DNA of 64,000 nt from assembly GCA_024036415.1 (NCBI GenBank), contig JAMWET010000579.1:67501-131500 (forward strand), given 5' to 3'. This DNA comes from Prochilodus magdalenae (Eukaryota; Chordata; Actinopteri; Characiformes; Prochilodontidae). The notes below the pieces were generated by a model. It had not been told where the DNA came from, made no database searches, and saw only the letters and a list, made by a program, of their open reading frames with translations. The position numbers and the translations under genes were made by a program. This document shows positions 13,300-25,426 of this stretch, piece after piece (position 1 is the first letter of the stretch; every line of letters begins with the position of its first letter).

Positions 13300-13738
13300 A
13301 AATTAGTGCGTGAAATACCCCCTGGTATTCTGGGGGTCCCAGGTTACTGCAACAGCTGGCTGCTCACCTGCCATAGGGGCACTGATGCTGGCTTCAATGA
13401 CAGCAATGTTTAAGTTAAGAATTCGTCTCAGGCATAAAGTGATCTGCATGGAGGAATGGGCCAAAATACCAGCTACAGTGTGTGCAAACCTGGTGAAGAC
13501 TTACAGGAAACGTTTGACCTCTGTCATTGCCAACAAAGGTTTTGTTACAAAGTACTGAGTTGAACTTTTGCTATTGACCAAATACTTATCTTCCCCCATA
13601 ATTTACAAATAAATTCTTACCATGTGATTTCCTGGATTTTTTTTATACCTATGATGAAAATTACAGAGCTCTCTCATCTTTCTAAGTAGGAGAACTTGCA
13701 CAATCATGGGTTGACTAAATACTTTTTTGCCCCATTGT
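13300..13738 (+). pseudogene. Tc1-like transposon, 3' half with transposase C-terminus
   Basis: The frame at 13448-13558 reads [16 protein letters not shown], continues [16 protein letters not shown] and ends VTKY, the typical C-terminus of a fish Tc1 transposase including the last glutamate region. It is followed by the well-known 3'UTR, and the inverted terminus 'aaatacttttttgccccattg' is adjacent to TA (13739-13740). The catalytic DDE core and 5' half are missing; sequence upstream of 13445 is unrelated. Its partner terminus type, cagtggggaaaataagtatt, occurs at 33204, in a different insertion. Confidence 0.88.
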
Positions 13739-14379
13739 AGATTTACCAGACCATTTGGGTGACTCAGTGTGGTACTTGCAGACCAGTGTGAAATCTGCAT
13801 TGGGTTGAGAATACAAAAGACGGAAGCTCTCGGACTGTGGGTGAAGAAATGACCTTTCCCTGAATTTGCATTCAGCCCAGTGCCATAATACCTTTACCTT
13901 ATGAACACCGCCATCCTACCCCCACCGCCCCAATCCCAACCAAATTTTGATTTTGATGTATTCAGGTCTCCAAGAGATTAGTAAGGGTATCCTGGACCCC
14001 TTTAGGACCCCCTGTATTTCACTCCTTCACTACAGTCAACAAAACCTCTGCCTAAAAATCATTTTTTAAAATTCACATTGACGCAGAAACATTTGAAAAG
14101 TCTAACAACATTAATAATAGTGCAGTACAGCTTAGGCTCCCTCCTGTAATGATCAGGACTCTGGATCTAAATGCCAGACTAAAGGAAACTGACATTCACC
14201 AGTCAAATGGGGAAAAAAGCTTACATACTCAAAATTCTGTGGCTGAATAATGAAATACGCTGGCTGAAAAATCCAGATCACTTAAACTCCACTAAGGGTA
14301 CATTTTGAAATTCTCAGAGACCGGATCTCCACCTACAATATTGCTGTGGAAATATCCAGACAGTCATGCCCCTCTAATC

Positions 14380-15420
14380 TGATTCATGAACGCAGAGATT
14401 ATGCCCAAGTTTGTTTTCCTCATAGACCAACTAATTAACCCTAGGCTTGATGTGACAAGCCTTCCTATCAGTCCAACTTCATTAGTACTGAGGTCTTTCC
14501 CAGACGTCTTTATCAGAAGACATACAACTGCTATAAACACAGTTTGTCTACATGTGATCTTAGTCCTGTTCAGATGTCTTCCCCTAAGATGGTTTTTAAC
14601 TGTGTTCAAAAGAACATCTTAACTACTGTAAACTGTTTTCTGCCAACAGGTGCTCTACTAAACACAGCAGCATGGATTTCTTGTGGAGTACCCCAAGGGT
14701 CAGTTTTAGGGCCTCTGCTTTTCTCTTTGTATGTTGCCTCTAGGTGATGTCCTTAGGAAACATGATACCAATCTGCATAGCTTTGCTGATGACATACAAT
14801 TACAGCATTTTACATTCTTTCTGGTTATCAAGACTCTTATCAAAACTGTTAAGCTTATAAGCTGTGTGACATATTTCTCAGCAGATTTCTCAGTCTTTGT
14901 TTTACAACTAAAGCACGGAATAATTAAAACACTAAACCCAGGTACTAATGCTCAGAGAAAATAGGTTTTATAAGAAGCTTGATCCTGTATCTGTATTATG
15001 CCAAACCTGAAGTGTGAAACCTGGGAAGACTTTAGGCTGCATTCTATCCCAAATATAAACACAGGCACTAAAGTAGCTCTTCATTTAATAAATATGGCTA
15101 AAGTTTGGCCTTTTCTGTGGCACAGCAATTTAGAGAAGCTTGTTCATGCATTTGTTACAAGCAGTCTTGATCACTGTAATTATACTTTTACCAAGCTTTC
15201 TTATATTTTCACATATCCTCTAGCTCCTGTTTTTAAACAACTGCACTGGATACCCTGTAGGATAGATTTTAAATCTCTAAATCTTCTAGGACCTGCTTAC
15301 CCCACATAGTGTTTCTGTTCCAGCATATGATCTCAGAACTGCAGGTACTGGCCTTTTGCACATAGCGTCCCTTAAAAGCTAGGAAACGTGGAGAGGAAAC
15401 TGTGGAACTCCCAAATTGTA
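14380..15420 (+). pseudogene. L2-clade LINE reverse transcriptase, decayed
   Basis: Conserved blocks fall in order but in shifting frames. [20 protein letters not shown] (about 14677-14736) is RT motif 4. [20 protein letters not shown] (about 14734-14793) carries the catalytic FADD box. AKVWPFLWHSNLEKLVHAFV then TSSLDHCNYTFTKLS (about 15094-15200) and LAPVFKQLHWIPCRIDFKSL (about 15221-15280) are the L2-type thumb and C-terminal region. Endonuclease and the 5' part were not recognised. Frameshifts and stops (e.g. 15307) make it inactive. The L2-like 3'UTR at 61 kb is a separate insertion. Confidence 0.82.
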
Positions 15421-17387
15421 TATTTATGCTTTATTATTTATGCGTATATAATTGTCTCCAACTGGTTAAACTTGGCAGATAAATAGGAATTTGGCTCTAA
15501 AATGTGCTGAGAATTTTTATTCTGCTACAATACAGTAACAAAGGGCATTAGAGGAGCTTGACCATACAGTTGAGGACTCCTTCTGGGCTAGCTGAAAGAC
15601 TGTACAACAGGTTCCCCACCCTGGTTCTTGAGGTCGTTTTGGCAAGAAAGCACAAAAGAACACAAATCCTCATTGAAGTTGGGAAAGACTGCCTGGGATT
15701 TTTTCCCATCCTTTCATTTATTGCTATTGCATTTTTGATACGTGTAATCCATCACTGCACTGTGTAAATTAGACTTTCATTTTTATTGCCATTCTTATCA
15801 CACGTGTCTTGCCTGTTACCATGCTGCTTAGGCATTCCCTTGTGTTAGTGCTTTGATTTGCTTGCTGATCCACATGTGTATTTGGATCCTAGCTGTAGTT
15901 TCTTACAACCTGTTCATTTAAGAAACTGACTTTCACTTCTAACACACTCCCAGCCTCCTCTTTTAACATTACACATATCATGCACGGTGAAAACAGCTTT
16001 CGAATATGGTGACGGTGTATCTCCCCATCACGCAGCCTTAGTGTAGACTAGTTATTGATTTTGTTTCAGGATTGATGTGGACGACTTCGGGAGAGACTAG
16101 GCAGTGTCAATAGCACATTGTCCAGTTTGCAAGTTCTAGCATGAGCAACCCCTTCTCATCTCTCCGTCCCCCAATAAAGAAAAACAACAAACAAAAACAC
16201 TTGGGTCACATATTTGAGGCGGGAGGAAAAACAGGCAGCAATTGCATTATCCTGCATCTCAAGTCTAGCACGGTGCAGTAACAGGGTTGGTCCTTGGAGA
16301 GCTCAGCTCCGGTTTCCATAGCAACGCAGGCCGTGCGGAGAGACGGAGAGAAGGAGAGGGAGAGAGAAAAGGAAAGAAGTCGAACAAAATAGAAGAGATG
16401 TGGGATGAGATAGAGAAATTGAGAAGAGCGAGAAAGAAAAACGAGAAATGGATTCAGAGCGCGATTGGATCAGTGAAGATGTCGCTCCGAATGCAGAGCA
16501 TTATCCTTTAATAATGTGATACTTGCAGAACTATGGCCACTGAAGTGCCCGTCCTTATGGCCGACTGAAATAGAATTTATTAATGCTTAATGCGAAACAG
16601 AACGTATTAATCTTTAATATCGTGGCTTTTCATGCCCATTCGGCGGGTTAGATGCTGTTGGACGAGATTGCGTTTCGGTGCCGGGCTGGGGACCGCTTCA
16701 CTGAGGGCCTGGGCTGGGATTAGGTCTGAGTGCTGGTGGGATTCGCTGTCAGTCAGTGTATGAGGTGGGATTATGCTTTCTGAGAGTGTGCAAAGTGGGG
16801 ATTCTACTTACGTGTGTTTGGAGGGGGATTACGGTCTGTGAGAGACTGTTTTTCAAGGAAGACGTGAACACGTGCAACATAACATGATTACAGCCAATAC
16901 TGGGATTAAGACAACAGGGCAAGTGAGCAATTCCTGCCGGTAGTTTACAACTGCTCAGATGACTTATTATAATTTACTGACCTATCCTGATTGATATTCC
17001 CTGGGAAAGAATGCACCGGAATACATTTACTGAATCAGTATGATTTGATACTCCAGACTGGCCACTTTATCAGAAAGGCCGTATGGTTCCATCATACCTG
17101 TGGACTGTATTGTGTCTGCTGGTACCGAATCTGTTAGCCATCCTCTTCAGCAAAGGTCACAGAGCTGCTCTTAGCTTGTTATTTTTGTGTGGTGGACTGA
17201 GGTGTGAAAAGCTCAACAATGCCATGTCAGATTGGCTGGGAATGGTCCACCACTCATCTGTTCAACAGCAATCCGCTGGTGAGAAGCTGGCTGGAGGTGA
17301 ATGGGGCCGAAAGGGGCTACAATTCATAAGATATAGTGTGTATATAGAAGTGTATAGTGGACGCACAAGGTTGATGTTTCTGATAAA

Positions 17388-18415
17388 GTGGCCAATATGT
17401 TGGAGCTCAGGGTAGGTGTTTCTAACAAAGTGGCCAGTGGGTGGAAGTACAAGGTAGGTGTTTCTAATAATTTGGCCAGGGAGAGGAAGGACAAGGTGGG
17501 TGTTTCTAATAAAGTGGTCAGTGAGTGGAGGCACAAGGTTAATGTTCCTGATAAAGTGGCCAGTATTTTGAAGCTCAGGGTAGGTGTTTCTAATAAAGTG
17601 GCCAGTGAGTGGATGTCCAAGGTTGGTAAAGTGGCAAGTGAGTGGAAGTACAAAGAGGCTGTTTCTAATAAAGAGGCCAGTGAGGGAAAGCACAAGGAGG
17701 GAGTTTCTAATGTAGTGGCCAGTGAGTGAAAGAACAAGGAGAGTGTTTCTAATAAAGTGACCAGTGAGTAAAAGCATACGTTGGGTGTTTCCAATAAAGT
17801 GGCCAGTGAGTGGAAGCATAAGTTGGGTGTTTCTAATGTAGTGGCTAATGAGGGAAAGTACAAGGAGAGTGTTTCCAATAAAGTGGCCAGTGAGTGAAAG
17901 CATAAGTTGCGTGTTTCTAATGTAGTGGCCAATGAGGGAAAGTACAAGGAGAGTGTTTCCAATAAAGTGGCCAGTGAGGGAAAGCATAAATTGGGTGTTT
18001 CCAATAAAGTGGCCAGTGAGTGGAAGCATAAGTTGGGTGTTTCTAATGTAGTGGGCATTGAGAGAAAGCACAAGGAGGGTGTTTCCAATAAAGTGGCCAG
18101 TGATGGAAAGCATAAATTGGGTGTTTCTAATGTAGTGGCCAGTGAGTGAAAGAACAAGGAGAGTGTTTCTAATAAAGTGGCCAGTGAGTGAAAGCATACG
18201 CTGGGTGTTTCCAATAAAGTGGCCAGTGAGTGTAAGCATACGCTGGGTGTTTTTAATGTAGTGGCCAGTGAGTGAAAGCATAAGTTGGGTGTTTCTAAAG
18301 TAGTGGCCCATGAGGGAAAGTACAAGGAGGGTGTTTCTAATAAAGTGGCCAGTGAAGGAAAGCATAAGTTGGGTGTTTCCAATAAAGTGGCCAGTGAGTG
18401 GATTTCAAGGTGATC
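17388..18415. repeat. Minisatellite, 42-bp unit, about 24 copies
   Basis: The unit is 'gtgtttctaataaagtggcc', then agtgagtggaagcacaaggtgg. Because 42 is divisible by three and stops are absent in two minus-strand frames, it creates 352- and 367-residue open frames with a 14-residue period (GHFIRNTLLVLSLT type). There is no signal, domain or splice context, so I treat those as artefacts. An inverted partial unit 'ctggccactttatcagaaa' lies at 17057-17075, just outside. Confidence 0.95.
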
Positions 18416-18662
18416 TATTTAATAAAGTTGACAGTGAATAGATGAATAAAGCAGATGCCTTAATACGTGGATAGCTGGTCAGCTCAGATCTTACAGTTAT
18501 TAAGATTTTTAATTTATTTACTTAGATTTTTTGGTTACTTTGGATTTAATACTAATGCATATAAATGACCTCTGTTTTGACTGAAGTTGTCCAGGCTGAA
18601 ATACCCCTCCTAACTTTAAGGGTAAATGGGCGGGGCTAAATGACTTTTTTGACTAAATCGAC

Positions 18663-18705
18663 GTTTTGATGTATGTATAATACATATATATATCACATAT
18701 GTATA

Positions 18706-18802
<97 letters not shown>
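18663..18802. repeat. Compound (TA)n(TG)n microsatellite
   Basis: Starts with interrupted 'tacatatatatatcacatatg' units, then a continuous TA tract (about 18713-18741) passing directly into about 30 TG repeats (18741-18800). Confidence 0.97.
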
Positions 18803-18804
<2 letters not shown>

Positions 18805-20550
18805 GTAACATCACAAATATGAATGTAATGAATTGAAAATGGGCTTTATCGAGTCACAAAATCCCAGACAAAACAAAGTACTCAACACTATGTCCTTGAA
18901 ACTCCATCAAAAAGGGACACTTTTCTAAAGATGGTTCTTTTGCTGTAACTGAATAGTGTCAAGAACCTTTTTAAAAGTCGTGCCGGTTCTACAATTATTG
19001 TTGCTTTGTCAGCTGATGTGTACACACAAGCCAGGCACCGTTTAGGAGCCTTTACTTTTAAGACTGCACCTCAACATAAGCTGAGAACAGAAGTGGGCTG
19101 GGCTGACTTAAAGAGTCCTGACATTTCCACAGGCAAAGTGCCAGTTTCCCACCAGTGCCGAGACTCAGGTCCTCACTCTCCGTGTGGCTACAGGGGTAAT
19201 GAAACGGCTAATGTGATTTCCCGCTCTCGAGATGGAGTGGAAAACATGGTTGGTGGGGGCGGATCTAATTTGCAGTGTGACATTGCGAGGCCTTGGCCAC
19301 GAGCACACGCTAACAAATTGCTGCTTAGATAAGCAAATCAACACGGAGCTCGGTGCCAGCACGCCGGGGCATGGAGGACACTCAGCAGGAGAAAGGAGCC
19401 GGCAGATCCGCGCCGGCTCGGGCCCCGGCACTTCCAGACTGATGATCCCTAACCTGGCCGCAGGGAAGCTCCAAACGAGGCGCTCCATAAAAGCCGGCCA
19501 GATAAAGTTGGATGCTAGACACCTGCTCAGCTTCATTAAAGATGAGAAGGTGCTGAGGCACAGATAAACTTGAAGCCCGTGTCTCTGAAATGAGTTCTAC
19601 AGGAGGAGGCTGCAGCGTCTCAGCACCTGTATAATAGAGAGATAGTTTCGGGTTTTGCCTGGGAGCGGGAAAAGTCTTCTCACTCTATCCGGCCTCCGCC
19701 CATGGATGACTTCTCTTTCGCACTAGTTGAAACAACAAGCTTTATGGACCGCTAGCACAATTCCCATTCACCGGATGAAGAAGGTGTAGTGCTCACTTTC
19801 TACCAGTAGAAACACAATTAGAGCACATCAGACTTTTTAAAGAGCTCACTTTGAATGTCACATTGACCTGCTGGAAACTAGTGGAGATTAGAGCAGTGAT
19901 GATGAAATGGCTTCAGTGCATGAAATCAAGGACAGCCATGTATTCAGTGGCTCGTGAGCTAAAGGCTGTGCTCGTAGGTGGAGCTAGAGGTTGGGCGGTA
20001 AGTGCACCTCTCTGTTAAAATCCTTCCTGCTTAGCCCTCATGTACTCGTACTCCCTCTTGTTGCCTTTGCGCCTGTTGGTGTTTTGTCTTCATGTCGGTT
20101 GTTGTGTATCCCTGTTCTATAGTGTTAGTAGTGTTCTGTTTCCTAGTTTCTTTGGTTTCTGTTTGGTCCATCATTAAAGACCTACATCATCTGGCCTCTC
20201 TACAACTGTATTGAAACTTCATATTATAGCAGTGTATGCGGTGTTTCCGCGCCAGCTGTGCTCTGTATTTATCGTTGGGTGGTGGTAGTAGAATATAACA
20301 CAAGCACATACTATAAGTGAATGCACTTGGCACGGTCCTGGCTTGCTGTTTCCTGTTTAGGTCTTATTATTGATATTATAGACGACGATGACAGTTTGGG
20401 TTAGTTAGTGGCATTCAAGCATTTGTTCAGGCTGCTAAACATTCACACTCCCAACACATACATATACCTACCAGACAAGAGTGTATATGAATGTACAGAT
20501 ACACCAATGGCTGAAACTGATGTATCAAAATTTACATTCTCCAAGAACCC

Positions 20551-20618
<68 letters not shown>

Positions 20619-20665
20619 TGATAACGATAACGATAACGATAATGATGATGATGATGATGATGATG

Positions 20666-20699
<34 letters not shown>

Positions 20700-20702
20700 A
20701 AT
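20551..20702. repeat. Compound (AAT)n/(AACGAT)n/(GAT)n/(AAT)n microsatellite
   Basis: Uninterrupted trinucleotide and hexanucleotide repeats in four blocks, producing poly-Ile/Met and poly-Leu/Ser frames that are not genes. Confidence 0.97.
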
Positions 20703-21801
20703 CTCAGAAATTCCTAGAAACTTTGTGTGGCTGGTCATTTCATCTGTAGGATCTGAACATGTTAAGATTTCCATCTCTCTCCGTGACTGTCACAAAAAAA
20801 TTGTCACTGTTATAGGAAACTTCATGTTTACCACATTTCTTCATTTTTGCCGAATGTTGGTATTTATGACAAAATTACAACATGTATACTGTATACTGAT
20901 TATTTGCATAAAAACACTATTTTTTTCTTGTTTATACATAAAATATTAAAGTATGGGTTTACTTTTAAAGCTATTAAATGACAGGGACTTTCATGCTATT
21001 GATATTCAGTAGCTCCTAATCCACAACAGAAACAGTCTGAGCTCAAATAAGCCCAACACTGCCATGCAATGGCAGTAATGTTGTGAAATGATGCTTTCCG
21101 TAGACTTTTGTCATGTCTCAATAAATGTGCTCTTGGCTTTTTTGTATTTACATGTATTTCCAACTGATGAAAGTGAATCAATTCATATTATGCTTTAATA
21201 ATATTAATAATTATTAATAAGTTATCATATTAATGCAAACACATAATTAGAGGTGAAACAAAAGCTCAAATTTCTACATTTTTTTCAAGAGAAGGAAAAA
21301 TTGAATTCACGTATTTTATGATTTCTTTTTCCACCTACATTTGGAGCATTTCTATTGGTCCACTCATCATGAAATCCACAAGAAATATAAGGGGCAGCTA
21401 TGCTTCAAACCAGGTACAAAAAATACATTTTAATAAATACTAAACAGTGAGCTTTTGAGAGGTGATATGATTATGAAAGCTAACTGTAGAAAATCATTTC
21501 ACTCAGTTGAGATCAAATGATAATACGGTAAGTGCGATAGGCCAAGACGTACTAGGCAATTGGACATCGTTAACCCAAATACCACACAGCATCTTCAGTA
21601 TGTGAGCTTTCTTCATGGCCTTCATGGAATTTGAAAATGACTAATGACTAATGTCTAAAATGATAATAGTTCTTATGGATTTCCACAAGCTTATTGCTTT
21701 TCTGTTTTTATGCAATCTGATTGGCAAATGTGAGATCAATACTTCTATCTATGCTCATGATATACACTTCTATTTCCATTCCAAAGCAAACAGCATCATA
21801 C

Positions 21802-22243
21802 CTGATCGTCCATCCCTCTGGAAGTCCACGTGGTACCACTCCCCATCGTTCACCTTCTTGTTGACTGCCCGGGTCTTCGTCGTGCCTGAACCCATGTCCA
21901 ACAGCAGGTACAAATGACCATCCAGCATCTCGATGGCAAAGAAGTCCACCTTGAGCGTGAGGGGGCTCTTGGCCTCCTTGGTCTGCTGCTTGGGTCGTCC
22001 GTGGCTGAACAGGAGAAGTCCGTTCGGTTCAGTGGTGCGGAAGTCAAACGAGATGGAGCCGGTCTTCTTGGCATTCCACTTATACAGTGTGATAAAGGCT
22101 TCCGGCGTTTCGAAGGTGATGGGGTCCAAAGTGGCCACGTTTTCGCATTTGAAGGGCACCACGCCATGTATCTTCATCTTGGGATCGCCCTGCAAGGCCA
22201 GCCTGGACAGCTCTAGCCGGACATCGTTGTTCTTGTACACCAC
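21802..22243 (-). CDS. nrxn1: Neurexin-1 exon: end of LNS2 and start of LNS3
   Basis: A 442-nt internal exon (147 codons plus one base). It starts after acceptor gttcaaaag with GTG GTG TAC AAG AAC ([16 protein letters not shown]) and ends ...GGA CGA TCA G|gtatga, phase 1. It contains the end of LNS2 (through [11 protein letters not shown]) and the first half of LNS3 ([11 protein letters not shown] through [16 protein letters not shown]). [11 protein letters not shown] and [19 protein letters not shown] favour neurexin-1 over neurexin-3 (as I recall, TKMKIYGEVVF there) and neurexin-2. Teleost-type differences include [22 protein letters not shown] and [11 protein letters not shown]. The splice-site Gly codon (G|GN) would normally continue with TISVN in the next exon, which is not in the window, so the downstream intron exceeds 21.8 kb. 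The upstream intron is 21003 nt. The acceptor's pyrimidine tract is interrupted near the AG, and a 13-bp minisatellite begins about 460 bp upstream of it. Confidence 0.96.
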
Positions 22244-22704
22244 CTTTTGAACGAGAGCGACAAATGAACAAAGGAAGAATGTCAGCACATGTGATAAAAG
22301 CTTGCAGTAACAGACAATGGAAAGAAACGATAGTACATACTTTGTTCTGGGATATCTTATCAAAATTGTGCCTCACAGAGTGTGATGATGTGTTATGAGG
22401 CAGCCACAAGGAGACGGTCCACTAAACTCTAGAATTTATTTGATGTTGCATGCGTGTTTAACAACAGGTTTCAAAAAGAAAAGGACAAGAACTTGCATAC
22501 CAGGTCCCTGTCGACCTATAATGATACCTCACACAGTGTGCGGACCTAGCTGCACTTTAGCCCGACTGTCCACCATCTTCCCTCATGCCCCTTTCATACC
22601 CCATAAGCCCCTCCCACTACATGGAGCATATCATCAATGGGGGTTACCTGGGAGAGCATGGGACAGAGAGCTTATATGGTAATCATATTATACATTACAA
22701 CGTT

Positions 22705-23367
22705 TTATGCAAAGACTCTACGCAAAGACTCTACGCAAAAACCCTAGGCAAAGACTCTATGCAAAGATTCTATGCAATGACTCTATGCAATGACTCTACG
22801 CAAAGACTATACGCAAAGACTCCAGCCAAAGACTCCACGCAAAGACTCCACGCAAAGACTCCACGCAAAGACTCCACGCAAAGACTCCACGCAAAGGTTC
22901 TATGCAATGACTCTACACAAAGACTATACGCAAAGACTCCGGCCAAAGACTCCACGCAAAGACTCCATGCAAAGACTCCACGCAAACACTCCACGCAAAG
23001 ACTCTATGCAAAGACTTTATGCAAAGACTCTATGCAAAGATTCTATGCAAAGACTCCAGAAAAGATTCTATGCAAAGACTCTACACAAAGACTCCACGCA
23101 GACTCTTGCAAAGATTCTACTCAAACATTCTACGCAAAGACTCTGCGCAAAGACTCTATGCAAAGACTCTACGCAAAGACCCCATGCAAAGACTCCACGC
23201 AAAGACTCCACGCAAACATTCTACTCAAAGACTCTACGCAGAGACTCCACGCAGAGACTCCACGCAGAGACTCCACGCAAAGACTCCACGCAGAGACTCC
23301 ACGCAAAGACTCCACGCAAAGACTTCACACAAAAGACTCTACGCAAAGACTCCACGCAAAGCTAGCT
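22705..23367. repeat. Minisatellite, 13-bp unit, about 50 copies
   Basis: The unit is caaagactccacg with variants ctctacg, ttctatg and cagagactccacg. Three units (39 bp) give a 13-residue period, hence the long KDSTQRLHAKTPR-type frames. It lies within the intron about 460 bp upstream of the LNS3 exon acceptor; in the sense orientation the unit reads cgtggagtctttg. Confidence 0.96.
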
Positions 23368-24363
23368 TGATAAATAATATGAACTAAATATTACCCAAGT
23401 GTGGGAGTTGTAGGATGTAACTAGTGATGTGTCTGGTGCCTTGACATCACACAGATACTCCCATTCAGCTATAGCATAATATGAAATATGAAATCTTTTT
23501 ATATGTGTCCATTAAATGCAAGCTGCCATCCTGCACATCTTTAGAAAGTAGGAGTTCTCAAACATTTGTTTGGCTGCATATCTCTGAAGATGAAATCAGA
23601 GCTGATTTTATGAACCTACATTAGGGTTTAACCCTGGACCCACTGTTCACGGCTATGTCTAGGCCTGGCCTCAGTGCATGAAAAAGCTAATTAAGGAATC
23701 AGGTCAAACTGTCACGCCGGCAAAAAAAAACAACTTGCTAAATTAGCATACGTAGCCGGGCACTGTGTTATCTGGAGGAGCACAGGAAAGGATGACGGCC
23801 AATGGCACCTTGTCTGCCCGTTCCGAAGGACTCTAAACATAACGGGCTGCCTGCACAGCTGAGATAGCCTATGTACAAGCCTATGTTTCCTGAACAACAA
23901 GATATTTGCAGATCCACACAATTAAAGTTAAACAGTACCCAGTTATAGAAATAGACATTCATTATATTTTCAGTTGAGTGGAGGGGAAAAAAAAAAAATC
24001 AATGTGGACATCAAACACAGCTTGACGTATTGATCTCCTAATCCTCTCTTGGAAGCCTCTTATGTGACATTGCAACATCATCCTTCCTTTGTGTCTCGTG
24101 ACGTGATGAGAAGAAATGACAAGAATGTGAGCGGGAGATGGCGGAGTTTATCAACAGCGTCGATCGATATGCTCGGTCTTAATAATTATTTGGGGTTTAC
24201 AGTCTCAAAAATCAGGGCTACAGCCATTAGTCAACAAAGTGGAGTGATCCCTGATGACGTTTATGGAAAAATGTGATATGCAGTTTATTTAATAACATAC
24301 TATAATGCAGTGTAAAGGTCATATGACAACAGTTTTCGCAGATTCGGATAAATTGGACTTGGA

Positions 24364-24617
24364 ATATCGTCACTGTCCAATGAAAAACATGTGTCTCCAT
24401 TTTTGTCAATTTTGACTTTTATGAATCATTTAAAAACAGCTGCTGCCGTTTACACTTTGGGAGATTTGCATGATGAATGGACCAACTGAAATGGCCCAGA
24501 AGTGCTCAGAAGGACGTCTGGTTCCATTGACTTGCATTAAAATCGAAGAGGTTTTTGGCATCTCCTGTAAAGTTGCCATTTTGGAGATACTTGTTTTTCC
24601 TTGGACAGTGACGATAT
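24364..24617. mobile_element. MITE family M, copy 1 (254 bp)
   Basis: Terminal inverted repeat: left 'atatcgtcactgtccaatg', right 'ttggacagtgacgatat'. The similarity extends inward (left catgtgtctccatttttg, right 'ccattttggagatacttg'). No open frame of note. Homologous copies lie at 32676-32901 and 46594-46882. Confidence 0.8.
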
Positions 24618-25130
24618 GCTGCGGTCAGTTGAATATAGTCGATTAGATTCGTTTGCTATAGAAAGTCACCAATTTGTCTTTTGATTGTATGCAAACTCAA
24701 GGCACAGTTCTTTACTCAGTGGATGTCACTGTAGCTCTATAATGATCATTTTGGTACACATCTGGGAGAGTCTGACAAATCACCAAATAAAAATTAATCG
24801 ATTAATTGAATAATTGCTGATAGATTGATCTATATAGATTAATCTATAATCTATACATTAATCTATGTATATAATATATATACATATACATCTTATTCCC
24901 ATCCCATGGACAACACGGAAGGGTCAAATGATAGCTATGCTCTTTCCAAAGGATTCTTACTAATTAGGTGGTAAAAAGATTGTTTAATTTTATAATTAAT
25001 CAACCAGTTGCCTGATTACACAAATACTTACTAGGTTAGTCATGGCACAGTTGCTTATTTCCCCCATCCCACAGACGAGACATTACTACAGTTATGTAAT
25101 GGTCAAATGTTAATTATGGTCTTTCCATAA

Positions 25131-25342
25131 TTTACATTTACGGCGTTTAGCTGACGCTCTTATCCAGAGCGACTTACACGGTTAATCATATTACAGGTAG
25201 GCCAATGTAGTGTTAGGAGTCTTGCCCAAGGACTCTTATTGGTGTAGCACAGCACAGTCACCGGGAATCGAACCCCCGTCTCCCACATGTGGTGGTTCCC
25301 TGCAGGGTAGTGGTGTTATCCGTTGAGCTACACCAACCACAA
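25131..25342 (-). mobile_element. tRNA-derived SINE, copy S1
   Basis: On the minus strand it starts 'gttggtgtagctcaacgga' (A-box TAGCTCAACGG) and has a perfect B-box GGTTCGATTCC, followed by the body 'caataagagtccttgggcaa' and the tail 'gtcgctctggataagagcg'. Full length, about 210 bp; same family as 34818-35032. Confidence 0.88.
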
Positions 25343-25426
25343 TACTTTATTATACAAGTTAATAAATCCCTGACTTGTTAACTAATCGAATAGTTGTTAG
25401 GTTGATTAAACATAGTTGCTTTGACT

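Larger units (their letters stand above)
1..21801 (-). other. nrxn1: nrxn1 intron downstream of the LNS3 exon (incomplete)
   Basis: At least 21.8 kb; starts at donor gtatga (21801) on the minus strand. It holds mariner-like copies (0.40-0.64 and, nested, 8.6-9.3), a LINE 3' end (1.74-2.12), a dispersed repeat (6.85-7.1), three minisatellites (10.1-11.0, 11.99-12.65 and 17.39-18.42), a Tc1 3' half (13.3-13.74), an L2-type LINE fossil (14.4-15.4) and microsatellites (18.66-18.80 and 20.55-20.70). No gene-like content seen in 0.65-1.7, 2.2-6.8 (apart from a short tandem repeat at 4.07-4.15), 7.1-8.4, 9.8-10.1, 11.0-11.9, 12.7-13.3, 15.8-17.0, 18.8-20.5 and 20.7-21.8. Confidence 0.8.

Noticed and set aside
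17262..18382. 352- and 367-residue repetitive proteins
   Set aside because: Product of a 42-bp unit without stops; no start context, signal peptide or splice evidence.
20040..20215. LTR-like 3' end ('cattaaagacctacatc' after T/G-rich sequence)
   Set aside because: Resembles fish Gypsy-type LTR ends, but no TG...CA boundaries, primer site or coding region could be found.
21850..22250. Plus-strand and other-frame ORFs over the LNS3 exon (100-109 residues)
   Set aside because: Shadows of the neurexin exon in antisense or shifted frames.
22585..23387. Three overlapping 122-261 residue plus-strand frames rich in KDSTQRL/HAKTPR
   Set aside because: They are read-throughs of the 13-bp minisatellite; all three frames show the same 13-residue period.
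25131..25342. Genuine tRNA gene
   Set aside because: A- and B-boxes are present but the acceptor stem does not close, and a SINE body and tail follow; a second copy is at 34818.
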